12,304 nt of DNA, taken from the NCBI GenBank assembly GCA_030671005.1, contig DAOVAN010000036.1, forward strand, positions 1 to 12,304. The letters are read 5' to 3'. This document shows positions 1 through 6,403 of the stretch, in pieces. The translations under genes and the position numbers were made by a program. The notes under the pieces were generated by a model. The model made no database searches, was not told the origin of the DNA, and was given only the letters and a program-made list of their open reading frames with translations. The DNA is from Caldifarciminota bacterium (GTDB lineage: Bacteria; Hydrothermota; Tepidihabitantia; SM23-42). Position 1 is the stretch's first letter, and each line of letters starts with the position of its first letter.

Positions 1-2
1 AA

Positions 3-113
3 ATTGCGCAAAATCTGGTGAATAATGGTGTAGCAAATTCAGGTGACGACGTGAACGCCGTCCTCACCAACGGTTTCTTCTGGCTCTACGGACCGATTAA
101 TGATTATACATAA
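3..113 (+). CDS. C-terminal fragment of an unrecognised protein
   Basis: An open frame enters from the left edge and gives 36 residues before TAA at 111-113. The other two forward frames hit stops within the first 24 bases, so this is the only one that could continue a gene from outside. The tail contains a run of N, D and G followed by an aromatic patch (NGFFWLYGP) and ends NDYT. I do not recognise a family. Codon choice looks ordinary for the window. The stop codon touches the outer edge of the first palindromic repeat, so that repeat sits directly at the 3' end of this gene. It could be a chance open frame, because only 111 bases are visible. Confidence 0.5.
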   Translation: MAQNLVNNGVANSGDDVNAVLTNGFFWLYGPINDYT

Positions 114-200
114 AATGCCTAAACCCGCCTGTGGCGGCCAAAATACCTAAAATCCTAAACAGACTTTTAGGTGTTTAGGTATCTAGGTATTTAGGCATTT
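113..200. repeat. TTTAGG palindromic repeat element, copy 1
   Basis: This is an 88-base imperfect palindrome. The outer arms AAATGCCTAAA (113-123) and TTTAGGCATTT (190-200) are exact reverse complements of 11 bp. Inside lie further CCTAAA units on the left and TTTAGG units on the right around a centre near 160-165. A small GC hairpin, CCGCC-TGT-GGCGG (125-137), follows the left outer arm. Copies at 224-306 and 2315-2394 share the same design. There is no T-tract typical of a terminator. It could fold in RNA at the 3' end of the upstream gene, or be a short non-autonomous mobile or REP-like repeat. Confidence 0.75.
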
Positions 201-223
201 GCTACTAGAAATGACTACACATG

Positions 224-306
224 ACAAATACCTAAAAATTCCAAAATTCCTAAATGCCTAAATCGCTGCTTTAGGTATTTAGGCTTCTAGGTATTTAGGC
301 ATTTGT
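224..306. repeat. TTTAGG palindromic repeat element, copy 2
   Basis: This is an 83-base imperfect palindrome just upstream of the thiolase. The outer arms ACAAATACCTAAA (224-236) and TTTAGGCATTTGT (294-306) pair with one mismatch. The core CCTAAATGCCTAAA (249-262) pairs with TTTAGGTATTTAGG (270-283) across a 7-base loop, with one position that would be a G-U wobble in RNA. The right end TTTAGGCATTT is identical to that of copies 1 and 3. This copy lacks the GC hairpin. It ends 18 bases before the thiolase start codon, so in a transcript reading through it the hairpin would lie next to the ribosome binding site. Confidence 0.75.
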
Positions 307-312
307 TATTCG

Positions 313-320
313 AAAGGAGA
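313..320 (+). promoter_or_regulatory. Ribosome binding site of the thiolase gene
   Basis: AAAGGAGA lies 4 bases before the ATG at 325 and is a strong Shine-Dalgarno match. It fixes the start of the thiolase. It begins 7 bases after the end of palindromic repeat copy 2. Confidence 0.8.
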
Positions 321-324
321 TAGT

Positions 325-1572
325 ATGTCTTTTTTCAGGAAGAAGATTTATGCCTGTGCTGGTTTTTATACTATATCATTGGGCACGGGTAGAAAAGAGT
401 TTCATCCAAAGAAACCACGTCCTGGTATAGAACATTACATAAAAGAAGCTGGGTTGGGTACTATTGAGCAGATAGAGAACCCGGAAAATATAGGTGAAGG
501 AGTCATCGGTAATTTTGTTGCTGAGCGATTTTGCCGTCAGGGTAATCTCGGCGGTTTCTTCCCAATGGTCCATCCGACGTTTCAGTACAAGCCGTGCACG
601 CGTGTCGAGGGTGCGTGTGATTCTGGAGGCTTGGCATTGGTGGCTTCTGTAAAGACTATCCTTGCCGATCTCGCCGATGTCACACTCTGCATGGGCGTCG
701 AGGTGCAGAATAGCGTGAAGGCAATCTACGGCGCGGATTATTTGGCTGCTGCTGGTTGGTTTTCCGGCGAACGGAAAAATGGTCACGCGTATTTCTTCCC
801 GGATCAATTCTCACAGCGCGCAGGTGCTTGTTTTGACAAATTCGGTTATGATAATATGCGTCCGGGTATGGCCCAATGGTATGTAAATGCAATAGATAAT
901 GCTCGCAAGAATCCCAAGGCTCAAGAATACCACAATAAGAATGCTGATCTCTTCGCCACCGGCATGACAAAGGCTAACCCAAAAGCGTTCTGCGAGTACA
1001 TTAACGTGTTTGATTGTTCAAAGGTTTCTGATGGCGCAGCAGCGTTGATATTCACCTCGGAAGAGGGTCTTGAGAAGATAGGCGTCGAAAAGAAGGATGC
1101 GGTCGAGGTAGTCGCATACGCGCAAGTACAGGATAATTTGACTACACCGCCGCCTGATTTGACTAAACTCAGCACATGCGAAGTCGCTGCGAGGCGTGTG
1201 TATGAAAGGGCTGGTATCGAGGCAAAAGACCTTAGCGTCTTAGAGGTGCATGATTGCTTCACCGTTGCTGGTCTGTTGGCTATCGAAGCGGCGGGTTTTG
1301 CTGGTTATGGTGAAGGTGCCGCCTTTGTCAAAGACGGCAACACGAAACGCGACGGAAGTATTCCAACCAATACTTCGGGCGGTTTGATTGGCTACGGTCA
1401 TCCGACCGGTGCCACTGGTGTTCGTCAGGCAATTGATGTGGTGCATCAACTTTCAGGAAAAGCCGGTGATTATCAGATAGAAATCGACCCGAGTCGGCCA
1501 TACGGTATGTTGTCGAGCATGGGTGGCAATGATAAGACGGTCGTTGCCATGATTCTCAAAAAGACTGAGTAA
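325..1572 (+). CDS. Thiolase family protein (SCP-x/archaeal-type acetyl-CoA acyltransferase)
   Basis: A 415-residue thiolase-fold enzyme, expected to catalyse thiolytic cleavage or Claisen condensation of acyl-CoA in the cytoplasm. The nucleophilic cysteine is C98 in the motif EGACDSGG (95-102). The HDCF motif lies at 309-312 and the catalytic-base motif GHPTGATG at 358-365 (H359). VSDGAAALIF (234-243) is a typical thiolase core segment. The C-terminal end reads SMGGNDKT (398-405), where classical thiolases carry a second catalytic cysteine in a CxG motif. HDCF in place of that cysteine is the pattern known for SCP2/SCP-x thiolases. Length fits the family. A DUF35 partner and an HMG-CoA synthase, which often accompany archaeal-type members, are not visible. 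The biotin ligase starts 16 nt downstream and may be cotranscribed. The substrate cannot be told from sequence. Confidence 0.9.
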   Translation: MSFFRKKIYACAGFYTISLGTGRKEFHPKKPRPGIEHYIKEAGLGTIEQIENPENIGEGVIGNFVAERFCRQGNLGGFFPMVHPTFQYKPCTRVEGACDSGGLALVASVKTILADLADVTLCMGVEVQNSVKAIYGADYLAAAGWFSGERKNGHAYFFPDQFSQRAGACFDKFGYDNMRPGMAQWYVNAIDNARKNPKAQEYHNKNADLFATGMTKANPKAFCEYINVFDCSKVSDGAAALIFTSEEGLEKIGVEKKDAVEVVAYAQVQDNLTTPPPDLTKLSTCEVAARRVYERAGIEAKDLSVLEVHDCFTVAGLLAIEAAGFAGYGEGAAFVKDGNTKRDGSIPTNTSGGLIGYGHPTGATGVRQAIDVVHQLSGKAGDYQIEIDPSRPYGMLSSMGGNDKTVVAMILKKTE

Positions 1573-1588
1573 CACAACACTGGATCTA

Positions 1589-2293
1589 ATGATCATCGGA
1601 AGCAAATTCTATCACCTCACCGAGACGAATTCTACAAACGACTACGTCAAGCAGATACTCAACGAAACACCAGAAGGAACTGTAGTAGTTGCTGATGTTC
1701 AGACCGCGGGCAAAGGGAGAAAGGGACGGGCATGGTATTCTCCGGAAGGCGGTATGTGGATGTCGGTTTTGCTCCATCAATGTCAGAATTACCTGATTCC
1801 TTTGACTGCCGGGGTGGCAATTTGCGAGGCGTTTCACAATTATGATATTACACCTGCTATTAAATGGCCTAATGACATATTACTTAATGGTAAGAAAATT
1901 GCTGGTATCTTAACGGAAATCAATGACAACAAAGTCATACTGGGGATGGGCATAAATTTGAATGTTCGAGAATTTCCTGATGATTTGAAGCAGAGGGCCA
2001 GCTCCATACTCCTTGAGACGAAAAAGCATTTTGATACACAGATATTCTATCAACATCTGTGCAGGGCACTCGACGAAAACTACATGGCTTTGAAGGAAGA
2101 ACAGGTTGAGACACTGCTTGCCAAGTGGCGAAAAAATTCGGCGATGCTTGGTCGCGATGTGAGGATCGAACTCCCGGACAGAGAGATCGTAGGCAAGGTA
2201 CTCGATATTGATCAGCAGGGTGGCTTGATCGTCATGCGTGCTGACTACGGTATTGAACATGTGATCGCGGGTGATTGCAGGCTATTGAACTAG
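1589..2293 (+). CDS. birA: Biotin--[acetyl-CoA-carboxylase] ligase without HTH domain
   Basis: A 234-residue biotin-protein ligase that activates biotin to biotinyl-5'-AMP and transfers it to the lysine of a biotin carrier domain, such as that of acetyl-CoA or propionyl-CoA carboxylase. It starts directly with the catalytic domain and lacks the N-terminal winged-helix of E. coli BirA, so it should be a pure ligase and not a repressor. Visible motifs are the adenylate-binding loop GKGRKGRAW (41-49), KWPNDIL (92-98), GKKIAGILTE (101-110) and LGMGINLNV (118-126). The C-terminal SH3-like domain (about 187-234) is present. The start ATG lies 16 nt after the thiolase stop with only a weak GGA upstream, so translation may depend on coupling to the thiolase. 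No biotinylated substrate gene is visible in the window. Confidence 0.93.
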   Translation: MIIGSKFYHLTETNSTNDYVKQILNETPEGTVVVADVQTAGKGRKGRAWYSPEGGMWMSVLLHQCQNYLIPLTAGVAICEAFHNYDITPAIKWPNDILLNGKKIAGILTEINDNKVILGMGINLNVREFPDDLKQRASSILLETKKHFDTQIFYQHLCRALDENYMALKEEQVETLLAKWRKNSAMLGRDVRIELPDREIVGKVLDIDQQGGLIVMRADYGIEHVIAGDCRLLN

Positions 2294-2314
2294 CGTATGA
2301 CGCTCTACAAGGAT

Positions 2315-2394
2315 AAATTCCTAAACACCCAAATTCCTAAATTCCTACAGGGCTATTTAGGTATTTAGGACGCCGTAGGCGGATTTAGGCATTT
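2315..2394. repeat. TTTAGG palindromic repeat element, copy 3
   Basis: An 80-base imperfect palindrome fills most of the gap between birA and cobO. The outer arms AAATTCCTAAA (2315-2325) and TTTAGGCATTT (2384-2394) pair with one mismatch. Inner CCTAAATTCCTA and TATTTAGGTATTTAGG blocks face each other. A GC hairpin CGCC-GTA-GGCG (2371-2381) sits beside the right outer arm. In copy 1 the equivalent hairpin sits beside the left arm, so copies 1 and 3 look like the same element inserted in opposite orientations. The cobO ribosome binding site begins about 3 bases after this copy. Confidence 0.75.
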
Positions 2395-2407
2395 TTAGAG
2401 GTACAAT

Positions 2408-2917
2408 ATGATACATATCTATACGGGGAGTGGTAAGGGAAAGACAACCGCGGCTCTTGGTCTCGCGTTGCGTGCGGTGGGCCATGGGCTTAAGGTAATG
2501 ATGATTCAGTTTATGAAAGGGAAAATCAATTATGGTGAACTCGAGGCTGCGAAGAAGTTGCCTGATTTCACCATCGAACAGTACGGTCGGCCTGATTTCG
2601 TGAACCCTGAAAATCCTGACAAAGAAGATGTTCGCCTGGCAAAGAAAGCACTTGCCCGAGCTGACGAAGTGATTGTGAGTAGAGAGTATGATGTGGTGAT
2701 CCTTGATGAGATAAACGTTGCCGTCAATTTCGGATTAGTAGGAGTAGAAGAGGTAATCACGTTAGTAAAGAAGATCCCTGAGCAGATGGAATTGATATTG
2801 ACCGGCAGGTACATGCCTGAAGAGCTGGTTCAGTTTGCAGATTTGATTACCGAATGCCGTGAATTGAAGCACTACTTCAACAAAGGCGTACAGGCAAGAA
2901 AGGGTTTTGATTACTAG
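2408..2917 (+). CDS. cobO: Corrinoid adenosyltransferase (BtuR/CobO/CobP family)
   Basis: A 169-residue cytoplasmic enzyme that transfers the 5'-deoxyadenosyl group of ATP to cob(I)alamin or cob(I)yrinate diamide, giving the adenosylated coenzyme used by B12-dependent mutases and ribonucleotide reductases. The P-loop GSGKGKTT (7-14) is at the extreme N-terminus. The Walker B region is YDVVILDEIN (94-103), followed by LTGR (131-134) and the family C-terminus VQARKGFDY (161-169). It lacks the N-terminal extension of E. coli BtuR, which is common in shorter homologues. The start is supported by a modest AGAGGT (2397-2402) six bases upstream. No other cobalamin biosynthesis gene is present and there is no room upstream for a cobalamin riboswitch. 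The next promoter begins 3 nt after the stop, so this gene probably belongs to the upstream group. Confidence 0.93.
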   Translation: MIHIYTGSGKGKTTAALGLALRAVGHGLKVMMIQFMKGKINYGELEAAKKLPDFTIEQYGRPDFVNPENPDKEDVRLAKKALARADEVIVSREYDVVILDEINVAVNFGLVGVEEVITLVKKIPEQMELILTGRYMPEELVQFADLITECRELKHYFNKGVQARKGFDY

Positions 2918-2919
2918 GA

Positions 2920-2947
2920 TTGACACAGTAGAGTATTTGCATAGAAT
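2920..2947 (+). promoter_or_regulatory. Sigma-70-type promoter before rpoZ
   Basis: A perfect -35 TTGACA (2920-2925) is followed after 16 bases by TAGAAT (2942-2947), one base from the TATAAT consensus. It sits in the 45-base gap between cobO and rpoZ. The predicted transcription start is near 2954, only about 9 bases before the rpoZ ATG, so the leader would hold little more than GGAGG. The same -10 and the same 16-base spacer occur before mutL. This promoter would drive the nine-gene run from rpoZ to the M42 gene. It is inferred from sequence only. Confidence 0.65.
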
Positions 2948-2951
2948 AGTG

Positions 2952-2959
2952 AAGGAGGT
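2952..2959 (+). promoter_or_regulatory. Strong ribosome binding site of rpoZ
   Basis: AAGGAGGT lies 3 bases before the ATG at 2963 and is an exact Shine-Dalgarno core. The predicted transcription start from the promoter at 2920-2947 falls inside this site and would leave GGAGGT at the very 5' end of the message. Confidence 0.7.
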
Positions 2960-2962
2960 TTA

Positions 2963-3148
2963 ATGATAGTCCCCATTGAGAAAATCTGGCATAAGTTTCA
3001 GAACAAATACAAGGCAATCAACGTCGCTTCCTTGGAAGCACGGAGGCTCAAGGAAGAACAGGGCAAAGGCCTTGCGGACGAAAAGCTCAATCCAATACTG
3101 GAATCAATGAGAAAGTTATTGAGCGGAAAAATCAAGTTTAACGAATGA
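2963..3148 (+). CDS. rpoZ: DNA-directed RNA polymerase omega subunit
   Basis: A 61-residue protein matching the RNA polymerase omega family, the small subunit that binds beta' and helps enzyme assembly. Recognisable parts are the N-terminal helix with KYKAINVASLEARRL (residues 15-29), which corresponds to the conserved omega segment around KY-A--VA--RAR-L, and an acidic-to-basic C-terminal helix ending SGKIKF. It is at the short end for the family, which usually runs 65-90 residues. The position directly before coaBC is the classic rpoZ-coaBC arrangement and strengthens the call. Its stop overlaps the coaBC start in an ATGA junction (3145-3148), so the two are translationally coupled. The guanylate kinase gene gmk, often upstream, is absent here. 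Confidence 0.87.
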   Translation: MIVPIEKIWHKFQNKYKAINVASLEARRLKEEQGKGLADEKLNPILESMRKLLSGKIKFNE

Positions 3149-4317
3149 AGGTTTTGCTGGGCATATGTGGGTCGATTGCGGCCTACAAATCATTGGAAAT
3201 AGCGAGGTTATTACAGAAGAAGGGTTCCGAGGTTCGAATGATCCTCACTAAATCCGCCCAGAGTTTTGTTACGCCCTTAACCTGTCAGACACTATCAAAT
3301 AACGAAGTGTATCTTGACCAATTTGCTCTAACCAAGGGTATGAAGCACTTGACCCTTGCTGAGTGGGCAGATATTCTTGTCGTTGCGCCCGCAACCGCGA
3401 ATATCATAGGAAAGGCGGCTTCTGGTATTGGTGATGATTTGCTCTCAACCACATTGCTTTCGTTTCCCAAGTCGATTCTCTTTGTGCCGGCGATGGACGT
3501 GGGCATGTGGGAAAATAGTATAGTCCAGGAGAACGTGACTGCTTTGAAAGAACACGGGTATCATTTTCTCCAGCCAAGCGTTGGCGCACTGGCCTCGGGA
3601 AGGGTAGGGCGTGGTCGGTTTCCATCGGTCAGCATTATCCTGAGTAAGATTAATTCCGTATTCGAAAAGCGCAGCGTTCTACCGGACAAGAATTTTCTTG
3701 TTACTGGTGGCCGGACCGAAGAAGACATCGATCCGGCACGCGTTGTGACGAACCGGTCTTCTGGCATGATGGCTGCTGAACTGGTACGTGCAATCTTTTG
3801 CCGCGGTGGCAACGTGAAGGGGATATTCGGTGAAGTGACGTGTCCCTTACCCGAAGAAGCAGAGATAAGGAGGGTTCGTACATCCGGGGAAATGCTGGCT
3901 GCTTTGCGGGATAATTTTGCTTGGTGCGATTGTTTGCTAATGGCTGCTGCGGTGGGTGATTACCGGCCAAAAAAGACTGCAGGTTCAAAGATACATAACA
4001 AGGCTCTCACCGTCAATTTAGAGAAGAATGTGGATCTGCTCGCGCAAGTAACCAAGCGCAAAGCGGGGAAGACCGTAGTTGGTTTTTCGTTGGAGGATAA
4101 AAACCAGCTGTCACGTGCCAGAGACAAGCTAAAGTCTAAGAAACTCGATCTCGTTGTGCTCAATTCGCCAGCTGCGATCGGGCAGACACAGATCAAAGCA
4201 AGTATCCTAAGACCCCAGGGTGGGTCGACTAAATCCGAAATGCAAACGAAGTGGCATTTGGCAAACTGCATTCTAGACGAGTGTATGAGGCAAATGTCCG
4301 ATCGAAAGAGGAAGTAG
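3145..4317 (+). CDS. coaBC: Bifunctional phosphopantothenoylcysteine decarboxylase / phosphopantothenate--cysteine ligase
   Basis: A 390-residue bifunctional flavoprotein (Dfp) for two steps of coenzyme A synthesis: CoaB joins 4'-phosphopantothenate to cysteine using a nucleotide triphosphate, and CoaC decarboxylates the product using FMN. The N-terminal CoaC domain (about 1-175) shows GICGSIAAYK (6-15), the expected active-site histidine H68, APATANIIGK (81-90) and PAMDVGMW (115-122). The canonical motif is PxMNxxMW, so the usual asparagine is D118. The substrate flap reads GALASGRVGRGR (147-158), with S151 where E. coli has its cysteine. The C-terminal CoaB domain has VTGGRTEEDIDPARVVTNRS (186-205), AAAVGDYRP (267-275) and K282. 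The start overlaps rpoZ by 4 nt and the stop abuts dnaB. Overall identity is clear; the CoaC substitutions are discussed in the findings. Confidence 0.95.
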   Translation: MKVLLGICGSIAAYKSLEIARLLQKKGSEVRMILTKSAQSFVTPLTCQTLSNNEVYLDQFALTKGMKHLTLAEWADILVVAPATANIIGKAASGIGDDLLSTTLLSFPKSILFVPAMDVGMWENSIVQENVTALKEHGYHFLQPSVGALASGRVGRGRFPSVSIILSKINSVFEKRSVLPDKNFLVTGGRTEEDIDPARVVTNRSSGMMAAELVRAIFCRGGNVKGIFGEVTCPLPEEAEIRRVRTSGEMLAALRDNFAWCDCLLMAAAVGDYRPKKTAGSKIHNKALTVNLEKNVDLLAQVTKRKAGKTVVGFSLEDKNQLSRARDKLKSKKLDLVVLNSPAAIGQTQIKASILRPQGGSTKSEMQTKWHLANCILDECMRQMSDRKRK

Positions 4318-5679
4318 ATGGAAGAGAAAAGAGTTCCTCCTCATTCTCTTGAAGCCGAGGAATCAGTACTGGGGGCGATACTGCTTGACTCAAATGCATT
4401 GCCCAAGGCAATGGAGATCCTGAGTGAGGAGCATTTCTACCAGGTTGCCAATCAGAAGATATTCCGTGCCGTTCTCAATCTGTTCGACAAGAACATAACC
4501 TCAGACTTGGTCACGATTACTGACTGGCTTAAACAGAACAAAATGCTTGACGAGGTGGGCGGTCCTGAATATCTGTCCAACTTGGTAGCGAACGTGTTGA
4601 CCACTGCGAACGTTGAGCATCATGCGCGTGTCGTTTTGGATAAAGCAATAAAGCGTAATGTCATACAGGTCTCCATGGAGCTCCTGAAGAACAGTTTTGA
4701 AGATAATCAGACCGCTGCTGAGTTGGTCGATTATGCGCAAAACACTGTTTTTCAAATCAAGGAAAAGGGCTTGCGTAAAGAGCCGATCAGCATAAGAGGC
4801 TACATAACAAAAATCATTGAGACTGCCGAGTCGATGCGCGGTGCGAGGATGGTGACCGGTGTCGAAACAGGATATTATGAACTCGATGAGTTAACATCTG
4901 GATTCCAGAAAAGTGATTTCATTGTCGTTGCAGGAAGACCTTCAATGGGTAAGACCGCCTTCGTGCTCAACGTTGCATCTTACGCGGCAATAAAGAATAA
5001 CATCCCGATCGGTATTTTTTCAGTGGAGATGTCTGGTGAAGCATTGGTCCAGAGGCTGTTGTGCAGTGAGGCAAAGGTGAGTCTAAGGAATTTGCGAAGG
5101 GGTATGCTACGCAACGAGGATTGGGTGAACCTGGCCACCGCGGCCGGTAACCTTGACAAGGCTCCGATATTCATCGACGATTCAGCTCAGCTATCAATAT
5201 ATGAGCTGAAGGCGAAAGCCCGGCGCCTGAAGGCGGATTACAATATCGGAATGCTCATTGTTGACTATTTGCAGCTCCTCGAAGGCCCAAAAATCGGCCG
5301 GCAATTTTCGAGACAACAAGAGATCTCCGATATATCAAGATCCTTGAAGGCATTGGCGAAAGAGCTGGATCTTCCTCTGGTCACGGTATCTCAGCTATCC
5401 AGAATGCCAGAACATCGTGAACACAAGCGCCCGATATTGGCCGACTTGCGTGAGAGCGGAGCAATTGAACAGGACGCCGATGTCGTGATTTTTATCTACC
5501 GGGATGAGGTCTATGACCCACAAACCGACAAGAAAGGGATAGCCGAGATTAACGTAGCAAAGCAACGTAATGGTCCCACCGGTATGAATGAACTTGGATT
5601 CATCAATGAGTATACACAGTTTGCAAACTTGACACTCAGGGAAGAGGAAATCATTGAGGAACCGAGTGAATCTTTTTAG
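4318..5679 (+). CDS. dnaB: Replicative DNA helicase DnaB
   Basis: A 453-residue hexameric replicative helicase that unwinds DNA 5' to 3' at the fork and contacts primase. The N-terminal domain begins with PPHSLEAEESVLGAILLD (7-24). The RecA-like C-terminal domain has Walker A GRPSMGKTA (206-214), Walker B region LIVDYLQL (313-320), SQLSR (358-362) and DLRESGAIEQDADVVIF (376-392), followed by the arginine-bearing FIYRDEVYD (392-400). Length is typical and no intein interrupts the ATPase motifs, a common insertion site in DnaB. The ATG follows the coaBC stop with no gap, and GAGG at 4308-4311 provides the ribosome binding site. The last bases overlap the start of mlaE. The C-terminal tail is acidic (EEEIIEEP). 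Confidence 0.97.
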   Translation: MEEKRVPPHSLEAEESVLGAILLDSNALPKAMEILSEEHFYQVANQKIFRAVLNLFDKNITSDLVTITDWLKQNKMLDEVGGPEYLSNLVANVLTTANVEHHARVVLDKAIKRNVIQVSMELLKNSFEDNQTAAELVDYAQNTVFQIKEKGLRKEPISIRGYITKIIETAESMRGARMVTGVETGYYELDELTSGFQKSDFIVVAGRPSMGKTAFVLNVASYAAIKNNIPIGIFSVEMSGEALVQRLLCSEAKVSLRNLRRGMLRNEDWVNLATAAGNLDKAPIFIDDSAQLSIYELKAKARRLKADYNIGMLIVDYLQLLEGPKIGRQFSRQQEISDISRSLKALAKELDLPLVTVSQLSRMPEHREHKRPILADLRESGAIEQDADVVIFIYRDEVYDPQTDKKGIAEINVAKQRNGPTGMNELGFINEYTQFANLTLREEEIIEEPSESF

Positions 5680-6403
5680 TGCGATCGGTGATTTTTCTTC
5701 TTTCTTTTTCCGCAGCGTATTCATATCATGGCATTTGAAAACAGCAAGGCACCGCATATTAAACCAGGTTTATGAGGTCGGCATCGGCTCATTGCCGATT
5801 ATTCTGATCATCGCCGCATTCGTTGGATTGGTTTCCATCGTCCAGACTTCATATCAGATAGCCGGTACCATGCCCCGCTTCATTCTCGGCGCCACCGTGG
5901 GGCGTATGGTCATGATTGAGCTGGGACCGATACTCACCGCCTTGATGGTGAGCGGCCGGTGCGCTTCATCCATGGCCGCTGAGATCGGGACGATGCGTGT
6001 TACCGAGCAGATAGACGCGCTGGAGACCATGGCGATCGATCCCTACCGCTTCTTGAGTCTACCAAGAATCATGGGAACCTTCATCGCGTTGCCAGTGCTG
6101 ACGGTAATCGCCGAGTTCGACTCCTTGCTCGTGAGCGGTGCATACGCACATTTCTTCTTGGATGTACCATTCGGCGTATTCAACTATGGACTCACGCATT
6201 TCTTCTACGCCAAAGAGTTTTTCGGCGGTTTAGTAAAGGCGCTGTTCTTCTCGGTGGTCATTGCTACGTCTGGGTGTTATTTTGGTTTCAAGGTCCGGGG
6301 TGGAGCTCGTGAGGTGGGCCGAGCCGCCACCTATGCGGTCGTGACTGCTTCGGTTCTTGTGCTCATGCTAGATTTTCTCGTTGCGTTGGTGATATTCGGA
6401 TGA
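5666..6403 (+). CDS. mlaE: MlaE-type permease of a phospholipid ABC transporter
   Basis: An integral inner-membrane permease (245 residues from GTG) of the MlaE/YrbE family, which moves phospholipids between the inner and outer membranes together with MlaF and MlaD. The family signature GTMRVTEQIDAL is at residues 108-119, preceded by ELGPILTALMVSGR. Hydrophobic segments lie near 43-63, 137-160, 188-207 and 225-244. I prefer the GTG at 5666, which has GAGGA six bases upstream. A TTG at 5654 in the same frame also has a GAGGA and would add four residues (MRNR). Either start overlaps the end of dnaB, so translation is coupled. The stop overlaps mlaF in an ATGA junction (6400-6403). Its presence indicates an outer membrane. 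MlaB, MlaC and the lipoprotein MlaA are not in the window. Confidence 0.92.
   Translation: MNLFSAIGDFSSFFFRSVFISWHLKTARHRILNQVYEVGIGSLPIILIIAAFVGLVSIVQTSYQIAGTMPRFILGATVGRMVMIELGPILTALMVSGRCASSMAAEIGTMRVTEQIDALETMAIDPYRFLSLPRIMGTFIALPVLTVIAEFDSLLVSGAYAHFFLDVPFGVFNYGLTHFFYAKEFFGGLVKALFFSVVIATSGCYFGFKVRGGAREVGRAATYAVVTASVLVLMLDFLVALVIFG

Noticed and set aside
113..306. CRISPR array
   Set aside because: The TTTAGG units recur, but as inverted halves of palindromes with irregular spacing and no unique 30-40 base spacers. No cas gene is nearby.
2292..2304. Terminator hairpin after birA (AGCGT-ATG-ACGCT)
   Set aside because: The stem is only 5 bp and no T-run follows, so it is not a convincing terminator.
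2294..2407. Cobalamin riboswitch before cobO
   Set aside because: The gap is 114 bases and mostly taken up by the palindromic repeat. No B12-box-like conserved segment was seen, and the length is too short.
3145..4317. CoaBC as a pseudogene because of altered active-site residues
   Set aside because: The frame is intact at normal length, the CoaB motifs are all present, and the altered CoaC positions are conservative, so a natural variant is more likely than decay.
4318..5679. Intein or mobile insertion in dnaB
   Set aside because: The Walker A, DYLQL and DLRESG motifs are at normal spacing and the total length is typical, so no insertion is present.
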